Shown: positions 19,428 to 30,755, counted from the stretch's first letter. The stretch is 64,000 nt of DNA from Rhodosalinus sp046542825 (GCF_046542825.1 NZ_JBKHAQ010000001.1:1-64000), one strand, 5' to 3'. Notes: a model not told the origin generated them from the sequence alone. Made by a program: numbers and translations.

Positions 19428-19474
19428 GGAAGGCGTTTGAACAACGCCTTCCAAGCGGTTTGCAAACCGCTTGG
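19428..19474. repeat. GC-type palindromes downstream of DUF1285
   Basis: A hairpin with 10-base arms GGAAGGCGTT and a 5-base loop (19428-19452) runs into a perfect 24-base palindrome (19451-19474) with half-site CCAAGCGGTTTG. They lie 3 bases past the DUF1285 stop and upstream of the convergent CDF transporter stop. The same core, AAGCGGTTTNNAAACCGCTT, recurs at 38567 and 52696. Confidence 0.8.
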
Positions 19475-19539
19475 CGCCGGCGAGGGGAGGCGTCGACGGC
19501 GGCATCCGCAATCCGGGCCGGACCGAGCCGTCTGACGCG

Positions 19540-19680
19540 CCCGATTCGGTGCTGGACCCCGACGCGATCGCGCGCGCCTCTCTCGGGCTCATTCGGCAGG
19601 ACCGCTCGGCCTGGCCCGACGAGCTGACGCTGCGGCCCTGGGTCGAACGCTTCCGACTCCCGCCGTCAGGTCGGATGCCC
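19540..19680 (+). pseudogene. Possible coding remnant in the gap before the CDF gene
   Basis: In the 241-base gap between DUF1285 and the CDF gene, one plus-strand frame reads like real protein: DSVLDPDAIARASLGLIRQD, followed by RSAWPDELTLRPWVERFRLPP. It has G/C-rich third positions and no good start codon or ribosome site. The frame stays open only because it runs antisense into the CDF gene. It may be the tail of a lost gene or an intact short ORF with a GTG start at about 19549. I do not recognise the family. Confidence 0.25.
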
Positions 19681-20574
19681 GATCGCGCGGGCCTCGGGGC
19701 AGGCGCTCTCGGCGCTTTCGATCTGCAGGGTGGTGTGCTTGAGGCCGAAACGCTCCCTGAGCAGGTCGCGCAGGGCGAGGCGCACCTCCTCGGCGGGCAC
19801 CTCGCCCGACAGGACGACATGCGCCTCGAGCGCGGCCTCGTGCTCGTCCATCCGCCAGAGGTGCAGGTGATGCACGCCGCTCACGCCGGGTGCGCTGCGC
19901 ATGGCGTCCAGCACCTCGGCCGTATCCACGCCTTCGGGGCTCGCCAGCATCAGGATGCGCGCGACGGGCGCCAGGCCCGCCAGCGACTGCCACAGGATAT
20001 AGCCCGCGATGGCCAGCGTCACGACCGCGTCCAGCCAGTGCCAGCCGTAGAGCAGGATCAGGCTGCCCGCGACGATCACGCCGACCGAGGCCATGGCATC
20101 GGACAGGTTGTGCAGGAAGGCGGCGCGGATGTTCACGCTCGACCTCGCCATCGCCCATGTCAGCGCCACTGTCGCCACGTCCACCACCAGCGCGATGCCC
20201 GCCACGATCACCACGATCCAGCCCGCCACCGGCTCCGGCGTGACGAGCCGCATGACCCCTTCCGAAAGCAGCCAGACCGCGATCACGATAAGCGTCGTGT
20301 AGTTGATCAGCGCCGCCACCACCTCGGCCCGGCCATAGCCGAAGGTCATGGTTGCATCCGCCGGCCGGCGCCCGATCCGCCGCGCGGCAAAGGCGATGCC
20401 CAGCGCCAGCGCATCCGAAAGGTTGTGCATCGCGTCCGCGATCAGGGCGAGCGATCCGGCCGCCACGCCCGCCACGATCTGCGCCAGCGTCAGCGCCAGA
20501 TTGGCGCCGACGGCCAGCGCCACGCGGGTGTCGCCCGCCTGCGGGTCGATGTGGTGATGATGGTGGCCGGCCAT
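19666..20574 (-). CDS. Cation diffusion facilitator (CDF) family metal transporter
   Basis: This 302-residue inner-membrane protein probably exports Zn(II) or another divalent metal by proton antiport. Six transmembrane segments are visible. Metal-site signatures are HNLSDALALG in TM2 and LHNLSDAMAS in TM5 (HxxxD pairs). The cytoplasmic C-terminal ferredoxin-like domain (SGVHHLHLWRMDEHEAALEAH) carries further His ligands. The natural N-terminus is MAGHHHHHIDP, a short His-rich metal-binding tail. The ATG with GCAGGAG upstream was chosen over one nine codons earlier. It is monocistronic and no metal-responsive regulator is adjacent. Confidence 0.94.
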   Translation of the reverse strand: MAGHHHHHIDPQAGDTRVALAVGANLALTLAQIVAGVAAGSLALIADAMHNLSDALALGIAFAARRIGRRPADATMTFGYGRAEVVAALINYTTLIVIAVWLLSEGVMRLVTPEPVAGWIVVIVAGIALVVDVATVALTWAMARSSVNIRAAFLHNLSDAMASVGVIVAGSLILLYGWHWLDAVVTLAIAGYILWQSLAGLAPVARILMLASPEGVDTAEVLDAMRSAPGVSGVHHLHLWRMDEHEAALEAHVVLSGEVPAEEVRLALRDLLRERFGLKHTTLQIESAESACPEARAIGHPT

Positions 20575-20641
20575 GCAGATCTCCTGCCCGGGGGGTAGCA
20601 ACGGGGGCGACCCCTGTCCATCCGGCGGCGGGCCGGGTCGC

Positions 20642-21058
20642 TCAGGGCGTCCGCACCAGATAGACCGAGCAGGGGGCGTGCGCGGCGACGTGGCTGGCCG
20701 TGGTGCCCAGAAGATAGTCCTGGATCCTGGGGTTCGCGGCCTCCATCACGATCAGGTCAACCTTTTCCTCGATCGCCAGCTTCACGATCGCGCGGTGCAC
20801 CGCGCCCTTGCGCACGATCAGCCGCGGTTTCACCGGGCCCGGCGGATTGGCGCGCACGAATTTCTTCAGCTCCTCCTGCCAGTAGGCTTCCGCGTCGCGG
20901 ATGTTGAGGTTGCGCTCCATCTCGGGTGCGATCGTCGCCACGATCAGCTCGGCATTCCGGCGCGTGGCCATCTCGAAGGCTTCTTCGTAGGCGTTCTGCT
21001 CCAGCTTCAGGTGGCGCAGGTTGACGGGGCAGAGGATCGTGCGGGTCTGGCGAGGCAT
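20642..21058 (-). CDS. Universal stress protein (UspA family)
   Basis: This 138-residue single-domain Usp-fold protein opens with RTILCPVNL, has the central IVKLAIEEKVDLIVMEAA strand-helix, and ends with GTTASHVAAHAPCSVYLVR, which is the ATP-loop region (G-x2-G type, here partly altered). Usp proteins help survival under stress by means not fully known. GGGAGGG lies before the ATG. It is 12 bases downstream of the small membrane-protein gene and likely co-transcribed with it. Confidence 0.9.
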   Translation of the reverse strand: MPRQTRTILCPVNLRHLKLEQNAYEEAFEMATRRNAELIVATIAPEMERNLNIRDAEAYWQEELKKFVRANPPGPVKPRLIVRKGAVHRAIVKLAIEEKVDLIVMEAANPRIQDYLLGTTASHVAAHAPCSVYLVRTP

Positions 21059-21070
21059 GGGCCCTCCCTT

Positions 21071-21733
21071 TCATGAAATGTCGAGCCTGGCAGGCCGGAC
21101 GCCACGCCCCAAGTCTTCGCTCAGCTGCGCCTTGAGCCGCTGCATCACGCGCCAGCGCCCCAGCCCGTGGCGCAACTGCCTGGCCATCAGCCGGTCCGCG
21201 ACGAAGCTTAGGCTGCCGTCCGCGGTTCGGTTCACCCGGTACGCGCGGCACGCTGCCACGATCCTGCTCGCCCGGCCCGAGGCGAAGGCGGCAGTGAGCG
21301 TCAGCTCTTCCGCGCGGGCCAGCGCATCCTTCAGCCCGCTCCGCCGCTCTACCCGGTGCAGCACCTCCGCGATGCTGCCGATGTCCAGAAAGGCCCCGCC
21401 TTGCAGCGGGCCCAGGTTGGTGCGCTCGACCGGGCGGGTCACGTCGCCGAAGCTCAGTTCGTCGCGCTCGGTGACGAGAGCGCTGTAGCGTTCGTCTCCC
21501 GCCCGCACGTCCGCGATCACGTCGAGCAGGTAGATCGGTTCGGAACTCATGTTGGTGATCAGGCAGCGCGCCTGCTCGTCGTGCGAGGCCCCGGTGGTGA
21601 TCAGGACCACGGGCGTGCGCTGTCGCAGGAAGCTCATCAGGAAGATGTGCAGATAGCCGACCCAGACGAACAGGGTGACGAGCGCCACCCCAAGTTCCAG
21701 CACCTTCGCGTTTCCGGCGATCCAGTCGAGCAC
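21071..21733 (-). CDS. Conserved-looking one-TM membrane protein of unknown function
   Basis: This 220-residue protein has one clear transmembrane helix near the N-terminus (LELGVALVTLFVWVGYLHIFLMSF). A cytoplasmic or periplasmic domain of about 180 residues follows, starting PVVLITTGASHDEQARCLITNMSSEPIYLLDVIADV. The C-terminal ~60 residues are rich in Arg. It starts with GTG, preceded by AGGAGG at short spacing. I do not recognise a family. It directly precedes the universal stress gene and lies downstream of polA on the same strand (54-base gap). Confidence 0.75.
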   Translation of the reverse strand: MLDWIAGNAKVLELGVALVTLFVWVGYLHIFLMSFLRQRTPVVLITTGASHDEQARCLITNMSSEPIYLLDVIADVRAGDERYSALVTERDELSFGDVTRPVERTNLGPLQGGAFLDIGSIAEVLHRVERRSGLKDALARAEELTLTAAFASGRASRIVAACRAYRVNRTADGSLSFVADRLMARQLRHGLGRWRVMQRLKAQLSEDLGRGVRPARLDIS

Positions 21734-21787
21734 CCGGGCCTCCTTTCCGAAGGCGTTAACCCGCCGTGATCGGGAAGGTTTCGCCGC

Positions 21788-24601
21788 TCAGTGCGCGGCA
21801 GCCCAGTTCGGGCCCGTTCCGGCGTCCACCACCAGTGGCACGTCGAGCGTCACGACCGGCTCCGCCGCGCCCTGCATCACCTCGCGCGCGGCGGCGATCA
21901 GCGCCTCCTCGGCGCCCTCGTCGACCTCGAAGAGCAACTCGTCATGCACCTGCAGCAGCATCTCGGCCGGCAGCCCCTCGATCGCGGCGGGCATCCGCAC
22001 CATGGCGCGGCGGATGATGTCGGCCGCGGTGCCCTGAATGGGCGCGTTGATGGCGGCGCGCTTGGCAAAGCCCGCCCGCGGGCCGCGCGCGGTGATCTCC
22101 GGCGTGTGGATCACCCGGCCGAACAGCGTCTCGACCCGGCCGTGCTCCTTCGCGAAGGCCACGGTGTCGTCCATGTAGGCGCGGATGCCGGGGAAACGCT
22201 CGAAATAGCGGTCGATGAAGCCCTGCGCCTCGGCCCGCGGGATGCGCAGGTTCCGCGCAAGCCCGAAGCCCGAGATGCCGTAGATCACGCCGAAGTTGAT
22301 CGCCTTTGCGCGGCGCCGGATCTCGGGCGTCATCTGGTCGAGCGGCACGCCGAACATCTCCGAGGCGGTCGCGGCGTGAATGTCGAGTCCGTCGCGGAAC
22401 GCCTCCTTCAGCGCCTCGATTCCCGCGACATGGGCGAGGATGCGCAGCTCGATCTGGGAATAGTCCAGGCTGACCAGCACCTTGCCGGGTTCCGCGACGA
22501 AAGCCTCGCGGATGCGCCGCCCCTCTTCGGTGCGCACGGGGATGTTCTGAAGGTTCGGGTCGGTCGAGGCCAGCCGCCCGGTCGCCGCGCCCGACTGGAC
22601 GTAGGAGGTGTGCACGCGCCCCGTCTCTGGATTGATGTGCTCCTGCAGGGCGTCGGTATAGGTGCTCTTGAGCTTCGAGACCGCGCGCCAGTCCAGCACC
22701 TTGCGGGCCAGTTCGTGCTCGGTCGCCAGATCCTCGAGCACGTCGGCGGGCGTGGCATAGGCGCCCGTCTTGCCGCGCTTGCCGCCCGGCAGGCTCATCT
22801 TGTCGAACAGGATCTCGCCCAGCTGCTTCGGGCTGCCCACGTTGAACGCCTCGCCCGCAAGCGCGTGGATTTCCGCCTCGAGCCCCGCCATCTTCTGCGC
22901 GAAGGCGCCGGACATCCGGCTCAGTGTCTCACGGTCCACCCTGACGCCCGCCATCTCCATCCGCGCGAGCACCGGCACCAGCGGCCGCTCCATCCGCTCG
23001 TAGACGCGGGTGACACGGGCCGCGTGCAGCTGCGGGCGGAACGCCTGCCAGAGGCGCAGGGTCACGTCCGCATCCTCGCCCGCATAGGGCGTGGCCGTGT
23101 CGATCGGCACCCGGTCGAAGGTGATCTGCGCCTTGCCCGAGCCGATCAGCGCCTTGATGGGGATGCAGGAATGCGCGAGGTAGCGGTCGGCCAGCGTGTC
23201 CATCCCGTGCCCGTGCAGGCCGGAATACATCGCGTAGGACATCAGCAGCGTGTCGTCGAAGGGCGCCATGCGGATGCCGAGGCGGGCCAGCACCTTGGCG
23301 TCGTATTTCACGTTCTGCCCGATCTTGAGCACCGCGTCGTCCTCGAGCAGGTCGCGCAGGGCGGGCAGCGCCGCGTCCATCGGGATCTGCCCCTCGGCCA
23401 GCGCGTCGGAGCCGAAGAGATCGCCCGCGCCCTCTGCCTTGTGGGCGAGCGGGACATAGGCGGCCTCGCCGGGCGCCACCGCCAGCGACACGCCCACCAG
23501 GTCGCAGCGCATCTCGTCGAGGCCCGTGGTCTCGGTATCCACGGCGACCCAGCCCTGCGCCCGCGCCCGCGCGATCCAGTCCATCAGCGTGCCCATGTCG
23601 CGGATGCAGGCGTAGCTGCCGGTCTCGAAGGGCGCGGGCGCCGGCAGTGCGGGGCCGTCGCCCCCCGTCTCGGCCTCCGCCTGCGGAGCGGCCTCGGGCA
23701 CCGCGGGCGCCTCGACCCCCAGCGCCTCGGCGATGCGGCGGGTGAGCGTGCGGAACTCCATCTCGGTGAGGAAGCCCAGCAGGCGCTCGGGATCGGGCTC
23801 GCGCAGCTCCAGATCGTCGGGGCCGAAGTCGAGCGCCACGTCGCAGTCGAGCGTGACCAGCTGCTTCGACAGGCGGATCTGCTCGGCATGGTCTATCAGC
23901 GTCTGCCGGCGCCTGGGCTGCCTGATGTCCTCCGCCCGCGCCAGCAGCGTCTCCAGATCGCCGAACTCGTTGATCAGCAGCGCGGCGGTCTTGACCCCGA
24001 TGCCGGGCGCGCCGGGCACGTTGTCCACCGAATCGCCGGCCAGCGCCTGCACGTCCACCACGCGCGCAGGGTCCACGCCGAACTTCTCGCGCACGCCGTC
24101 CACGTCGATGCGGCGGTTCTTCATCGCGTCGAACATCTCGACCCCGCCGCCCACAAGCTGCATCAGGTCCTTGTCGGAGCTCACGATGGTCACGCGGCCG
24201 CCCGCCGCGCGCGCCTGGCAGGCCAGCGTGGCGATGATGTCGTCGGCCTCGAACCCCTCGAGCTCGATGCAGGGGATGTTGAAGGCCTCCGTCGCCCGGC
24301 GCGTGAGCGGGATCTGCGGGCGCAGCTCCTCGGGCATCTCTTCGCGATTGGCCTTGTAGGCGTCGTAGAGGGTGTTGCGGAAGGTCTGGCTGCCCTTGTC
24401 GAAGATGACGGCGAGGTGCGTCGCCGCGTCCACCCCCTCGTTCGCGGCGATGTAGCGCTGCAGCATGTTGCAGAAGCCCGCGACCGCGCCCACCGGAAGC
24501 CCGTCCGAGCGCCGGGTCAGCGGCGGCAGCGCGTGATAGGCGCGGAAGATGAAGGCCGAGCCGTCGATCAGATGCAGGTGGTGGCCCTTGCCGAAACTCA
24601 T
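21788..24601 (-). CDS. polA: DNA polymerase I
   Basis: This 937-residue enzyme fills gaps and removes RNA primers. All three domains are intact. The 5'-3' exonuclease (LIDGSAFIFRAYHALPPLTR, FEADDIIATLA, VSSDKDLMQLV, LAGDSVDNVPGAPGIGVKTA) comes first. A 3'-5' proofreading domain with acidic motif VDTETTGLD and KIGQNVKYDAKVLARLGI follows. The palm has motif A SLDYSQIELRILAHV, motif B RRRAKAINFGVIYGISGFGL and motif C LLQVHDELLFEVDEG. A proline/alanine linker near residue 320 separates the domains. The start MSFGKGHHLHLIDGSAF was taken from family similarity. Confidence 0.97.
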   Translation of the reverse strand: MSFGKGHHLHLIDGSAFIFRAYHALPPLTRRSDGLPVGAVAGFCNMLQRYIAANEGVDAATHLAVIFDKGSQTFRNTLYDAYKANREEMPEELRPQIPLTRRATEAFNIPCIELEGFEADDIIATLACQARAAGGRVTIVSSDKDLMQLVGGGVEMFDAMKNRRIDVDGVREKFGVDPARVVDVQALAGDSVDNVPGAPGIGVKTAALLINEFGDLETLLARAEDIRQPRRRQTLIDHAEQIRLSKQLVTLDCDVALDFGPDDLELREPDPERLLGFLTEMEFRTLTRRIAEALGVEAPAVPEAAPQAEAETGGDGPALPAPAPFETGSYACIRDMGTLMDWIARARAQGWVAVDTETTGLDEMRCDLVGVSLAVAPGEAAYVPLAHKAEGAGDLFGSDALAEGQIPMDAALPALRDLLEDDAVLKIGQNVKYDAKVLARLGIRMAPFDDTLLMSYAMYSGLHGHGMDTLADRYLAHSCIPIKALIGSGKAQITFDRVPIDTATPYAGEDADVTLRLWQAFRPQLHAARVTRVYERMERPLVPVLARMEMAGVRVDRETLSRMSGAFAQKMAGLEAEIHALAGEAFNVGSPKQLGEILFDKMSLPGGKRGKTGAYATPADVLEDLATEHELARKVLDWRAVSKLKSTYTDALQEHINPETGRVHTSYVQSGAATGRLASTDPNLQNIPVRTEEGRRIREAFVAEPGKVLVSLDYSQIELRILAHVAGIEALKEAFRDGLDIHAATASEMFGVPLDQMTPEIRRRAKAINFGVIYGISGFGLARNLRIPRAEAQGFIDRYFERFPGIRAYMDDTVAFAKEHGRVETLFGRVIHTPEITARGPRAGFAKRAAINAPIQGTAADIIRRAMVRMPAAIEGLPAEMLLQVHDELLFEVDEGAEEALIAAAREVMQGAAEPVVTLDVPLVVDAGTGPNWAAAH

Positions 24602-24685
24602 GCGCTGGTCCTCCGCGGTGCATCCGCCTTTTGCCACGGGCGCGCGCGGGGGGCCAGTGGCGGCTGCGACGGCGGGGCCGAAGAA

Positions 24686-24749
24686 GGGGGCGCTGCCCCC
24701 TCGGCCCGTTCCGGGCCTCACCCCCGGGGTATTTCGCGCAAGAGGAAGG
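24686..24749. repeat. Rhodobacterales-type intergenic repeat element
   Basis: In the gap between polA and ade lie two hairpins in a row, GGGGGC-GCT-GCCCCC (24686-24700) and GGCCCG-TTC-CGGGCC (24703-24717). They are followed by CCCCCGGGGTATTTCGCGCA and AGAGGAAGG. From memory, this arrangement (a G-tract hairpin, then CCCCGGGGTATTT and AGAAGAAG-like sequence) is common between genes in Rhodobacterales genomes. Only one copy is seen here. A terminator or mobile short repeat are both possible. Confidence 0.5.
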
Positions 24750-24848
24750 ACCGGGCGTTCGCGTCGAGGCGCCACCAAGCTGCGGGAGACCTTGCGCGGA
24801 ACGGCCGGGTGGGGCGAAGATCGGGGCGCAACTGCAAGGAGCGCGCGC

Positions 24849-26555
24849 ATGTCCCGACCCGATCTCGCCACGCTGATCGCCCAGGGCGCGGGGCGGGAGC
24901 CGGCCGAGCTCGTCCTTCGTGGCGCACGGGTTCTCGACGTGGTCACCGGCGATCTGCTGGAGGGCGATGTGGCGATCTGTGGCGATACGATCGTCGGCAC
25001 CTGCGACGCCTACGAGGGACGCGAGGTCGCGGATGTCTCTGGCCTGATCCTGGTGCCCGGGTTCATCGACACGCATCTGCATGTCGAAAGCTCGATGGTC
25101 ACGCCCTTCGAGTTCGACCGCTGCGTGGCGCCGCGCGGGATCACCACGGCGATCTGCGATCCGCACGAGATCGCCAATGTCGCGGGGCTGGAGGGCATCC
25201 GCTATTTCCTGGAGGCGGCGGAGCGCGTGGTGATGGACCTGCGGGTGAACCTGTCGTCCTGCGTGCCCTCGACGGCGATGGAGACCTCCGGCGCGCGGCT
25301 GGAGGCCGCGGATCTGGCCCCGCTGATGGATCATCCGAAGGTGATCGGGCTGGCCGAGATGATGAACTATCCGGGCGTGGTGCACGGCGATCCGGGGGTG
25401 CTGGCGAAGCTGGAGCTTTTCCGCGGGCGGCACATCGACGGGCATGCGCCGCTGCTTTCGGGGCGCGGGCTCAACGCCTATCTCGCGGCCGGCATCCGGA
25501 CCGAGCACGAGGCGACCACGGCCGGGGAGGCGCTGGAGAAACTGCGCAAGGGGATGCGCGTGCTGATCCGCGAGGGGTCCGTCTCGAAGGATCTGGAGGC
25601 GCTGCTGCCGCTGATCACCGAGCGGCACGCGTCTTATCTGGCCTTCTGCACCGACGACCGCAATCCGCTGGACATCGCGGAGGAGGGGCACCTCGATCAC
25701 ATGATCCGCTTCGCCATCGCGGGCGGTGCGCCGCCGCTCGCCGTCTATCGCGCGGCCTCGCTCTCTGCCGCCGAGGCCTTCGGGCTGAAGGACCGCGGCC
25801 AGATCGCGCCGGGCAAGCGGGCGGACATCGTCGCGCTGGAGTCGCTGGACGCGTGCCGCGCCGTGCGTGTCTGGTGCGGCGGGGTCGAGGCGACCGAGGC
25901 GGCCTTTGCGGCGCGCGAAACCGTGGCGCCTGTGGCGCGGGACAGCGTGAAGGCGCCGCGGGTGACGGCGGAGAGTTTTCGCTGCGCCGGCAATCGCGCA
26001 GAGACGCCGGTGATCGGCATCCTGCCCGGCAAGATCATCACCGCCCACCTGACCGAGGAGGTCGTGCCGCAGGATGGCGACAAGCGCCCCGATCCGGCGC
26101 GCGACCTGGCCCGCATCGCCGTGGTCGAGCGGCACGGGGTGAACGGGAACATCGCCACCGGCTTCGTGCGCGGCTTCGGCATCGCGCGGGGCGCGATCGC
26201 GGCGACCGTGGCGCATGACCATCACAACATCGTCTGCGTGGGCGCGGATTACGCCGACATGGCGGTGGCGGTGAACCGGCTGTCGGAGATCGAGGGCGGC
26301 TTCGTCGTGGCCGAGGGCGGGCGCGTGACGGCCGAACTGGCGCTGGAGATGGGCGGGCTGATGTCGCTTGCGCCCTTCGAGGAGGTGCACGCGCGGCTCG
26401 TCGAGCTGCGCGCGGCGGCGAAGGCGCTGGGCGTGACGCTGGCGGAGCCCTTCCTGCAGCTTGCCTTCGTGGCGCTGCCGGTGATCCCGCACCTGAAGAT
26501 CACCGATCACGGCATGGTCGACGTGGACCGTTTCGAGGTGATCAGCGCAGGGTGA
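24849..26555 (+). CDS. ade: Adenine deaminase
   Basis: This 568-residue amidohydrolase converts adenine to hypoxanthine and ammonia in purine salvage. Metal ligands are visible in LVPGFIDTHLHVESSMVTP and GITTAICDPHEIANV, with further sites in IDGHAPLLSGRGLNAYLAAGI and FCTDDRNPLDI. The C-terminal adenine-deaminase domain has RIAVVERHGVNGNIATGFV and TVAHDHHNIVCVG. The start MSRPDLATLI has AAGGAG upstream. Its stop overlaps the convergent M23 peptidase gene by 14 bases, so the two transcripts must overlap antisense. Confidence 0.95.
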   Translation: MSRPDLATLIAQGAGREPAELVLRGARVLDVVTGDLLEGDVAICGDTIVGTCDAYEGREVADVSGLILVPGFIDTHLHVESSMVTPFEFDRCVAPRGITTAICDPHEIANVAGLEGIRYFLEAAERVVMDLRVNLSSCVPSTAMETSGARLEAADLAPLMDHPKVIGLAEMMNYPGVVHGDPGVLAKLELFRGRHIDGHAPLLSGRGLNAYLAAGIRTEHEATTAGEALEKLRKGMRVLIREGSVSKDLEALLPLITERHASYLAFCTDDRNPLDIAEEGHLDHMIRFAIAGGAPPLAVYRAASLSAAEAFGLKDRGQIAPGKRADIVALESLDACRAVRVWCGGVEATEAAFAARETVAPVARDSVKAPRVTAESFRCAGNRAETPVIGILPGKIITAHLTEEVVPQDGDKRPDPARDLARIAVVERHGVNGNIATGFVRGFGIARGAIAATVAHDHHNIVCVGADYADMAVAVNRLSEIEGGFVVAEGGRVTAELALEMGGLMSLAPFEEVHARLVELRAAAKALGVTLAEPFLQLAFVALPVIPHLKITDHGMVDVDRFEVISAG

Positions 26556-27506
26556 CGGTGGTCTCGATGCGCTCCAGCTCGGTGCCGTCGCGGCGGAGCG
26601 TGACGGTGCCGCGGTAGTCGCCCGCGGGCCAGCCTGCGGGCGGGCGGCGGGTGCCCGCAGCGCGGAACATCTGCGCCCGGTCGCGTTCGAGCAGGGTGGA
26701 ATGGTCGATCACCTCGCCCTGCGGGCCCGCGATCCGCAGGGCGATCACGTCGCCTGCGCGCGTGCCGAAGGCGAAGCCGAAGAGGACCAGCGCGGGGGCC
26801 TGCGTGGTCATGGCGGTTTCGCTGGCGGTCCCGGCCTTGATCGCGGCGTATTCGGGAATCGCAGGGGCAAAGCCCGCGTCCAGCATCCCGCCGGGGCGAT
26901 AGGGGGGCGGATCGGTCCAGAGCGCGTCAGGGGAAGCGGTGCCGCAGACCTCGTCGCCCGTGGGATCGAAGGGATCCACGGTCGCGCCGTCGCGGCGCAG
27001 GATGAATTCGAGGTGAGGAAACTCGGTGCGCCCGCTCAGCCCCACCTCGCCCAGCAGATCGCCGCGGGCGACCGTGTCGCCGGCCCGGACCGCGATGGAG
27101 CCGCGGCGCAAATGGCAATACTGCGTCTCCCATCCGTCCTCGTGCCGGAGTGCCACGCCGTTGCCGCAGCCGCGCCCGTCGAGCGCCTCGGCCATTTCGG
27201 GGGTGTAGAGCCGGTCTGCCCTGCCGTCGCGCACGCCGCGCACGGTGCCGGGGGCGGCGGCCCGCACCGGCACGCGGGCGTCGAGGTCAGCCAGCGTGGG
27301 CAGGGCGAAGTCGGTGCCGGTGTGCCCGTCGTAGCTGAGCGTGCCGCAGGCGTAGTCCTCTGCCTCCGGGCCCGGGTCGGTGTCGACGTATTGCTGGATG
27401 TAGCAGCCCATGTCGGGCGGGCAGTCGATGGGCACCGAAAGCTGAAGCGCCCCCGCGGCCGGCACGGCCACGGGGGCGAGGGCGAGCGCGACGGCCCGCA
27501 GGATCA

Positions 27507-27507
<1 letters not shown>
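26542..27507 (-). CDS. M23 family metallopeptidase, secreted
   Basis: This 321-residue protein is predicted to be exported by a signal peptide (MILRAVALALAPVAVPAAGA). Its LytM/M23 zinc site is seen as GHTGTDFALPT (HxxxD) and the later QYCHLRRGSIAV plus HLEFILRRDG (HxH-type ligand), with the G-rich DLLGEVGLSGRTEFPH between. M23 enzymes cut peptidoglycan cross-bridges or regulate amidases. A C-terminal ~110-residue domain (LVLFGFAFGTRAGDVIALRI) is beta-rich and may bind substrate. It starts in a TGATG junction with clpA and is likely translated from the same message, an unusual pairing of a cytosolic unfoldase with an envelope hydrolase. Confidence 0.88.
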
Positions 27508-29831
<2,324 letters not shown>

Positions 29832-29895
29832 GGGCTGTGCTCCTCTGGTCTGGGCGGAAGGGGAAGAGGCCCTTCCACCATGGGCTCTGAGTGTT

Positions 29896-29926
29896 AAAGT
29901 TTGGTCGAAGACGGGCGGTCTTCAAG
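29896..29926 (-). promoter_or_regulatory. Candidate clpA promoter with embedded inverted repeat
   Basis: Read on the minus strand, CTTGAAG (29926-29920) is followed after 17-18 bases by AAACTTTAA. This could serve as a sigma70 or, given the CTTGAA -35, heat-shock promoter. The -35 region forms part of a perfect inverted repeat GAAGAC-CGCCC-GTCTTC (29908-29924), which could be an operator or the 3' hairpin of gloB. clpA starts 65 bases further. Confidence 0.3.
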
Positions 29927-29987
29927 CACTTTCTTGGGCGGGTGGGACACATTGCCCTGATCCGGTGCGCGCCCGCCGCGCGACAGA

Positions 29988-30755
29988 TCAGAAATTGTCC
30001 TTGCGCGCGCGCAGGGCTGCAAAGACCTCGGCTGCGGAGGCGTCCGGCAAACCCACGTTGGAGCGGATTTCGGGGCTGTCCGGGCGCAGGAACGGGTTGG
30101 TTTCCAACTCCAGTGACAGGGCCGACGGAACGGTCGGCCGGCCCTCTGCACGCGCTTTCTTGCTTTCTTCAATACGCGAGATAAGGCGCCGGTTCCCCGG
30201 TTCAACGGACCGGGCGAAGTTTCCGTTGGCCAGCGTGTATTCGTGGCCCGAGCAGATCAGCGTCTCGGGCGGCAGCGCGGCGAGCTTCGACAGGCTCTGC
30301 CACATCTGCTCCATCGTGCCCTCGAAGACGCGCCCGCAGCCCAGCGCCATCAGGCTGTCGGCGGTAAAGGCCGCGCGGCTTTCGGGGAAGTGGAACGCGA
30401 TGTGCCCGACGGTGTGGCCCGGCACCTCGATCACGGTGCCTTGCTCGCTGCCGATCTCGACCGTGTCGCCTTCGCGCACTTGCTGGTCCAGCGGCGGAAG
30501 ACGGTGCGCGTCCTGCGCGGCGCCGACCACCCGCGGTGCGAAGCGCGCCCTGATCGCGTCAAGGCCCTGCACGTGATCGGCATGATGATGGGTGAGCAGA
30601 ACGACATCCGCGGACCAGCCGCGGTCGTCGAGCGCGGCGAGGATCGGGGACGCCTCGGGCACGTCGACCACCGCCGTGCGGCCGGTTTCCGGGTCGTGCG
30701 CGAGAAAGGCGTAGTTGTCCGACAGACAGTGGACGGTCACGATTTCCAGGGGCAT
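29988..30755 (-). CDS. gloB: Hydroxyacylglutathione hydrolase (glyoxalase II)
   Basis: This 255-residue metallo-beta-lactamase-fold enzyme hydrolyses S-lactoylglutathione to D-lactate and glutathione, the second step of methylglyoxal detoxification. The binuclear metal site is seen in VVLLTHHHADHVQGL (THxHxDH), VIEVPGHTVGHIAFHF and FTADSLMALGCGRVFEGT. The C-terminal glutathione-binding part has LICSGHEYTLANGNFA and ETNPFLRPD. The start was placed at MPLEIVTVHCLSDNY with GGAGGG upstream. It is divergent from a methyltransferase gene (62-base gap). Confidence 0.96.
   Translation of the reverse strand: MPLEIVTVHCLSDNYAFLAHDPETGRTAVVDVPEASPILAALDDRGWSADVVLLTHHHADHVQGLDAIRARFAPRVVGAAQDAHRLPPLDQQVREGDTVEIGSEQGTVIEVPGHTVGHIAFHFPESRAAFTADSLMALGCGRVFEGTMEQMWQSLSKLAALPPETLICSGHEYTLANGNFARSVEPGNRRLISRIEESKKARAEGRPTVPSALSLELETNPFLRPDSPEIRSNVGLPDASAAEVFAALRARKDNF

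Noticed and set aside
20545..20574. Run of five His at the start of the CDF transporter as a cloning tag
   Set aside because: It is in natural context (MAGHHHHHID) and His-rich ends are common in CDF transporters.
21791..26218. Open frame of 1475 codons on the plus strand opposite polA and running through ade
   Set aside because: It is antisense to polA, whose domains are intact, then out of frame with ade; its composition is Arg/Gly/His-rich without motifs. Long chance frames are expected at this GC content.
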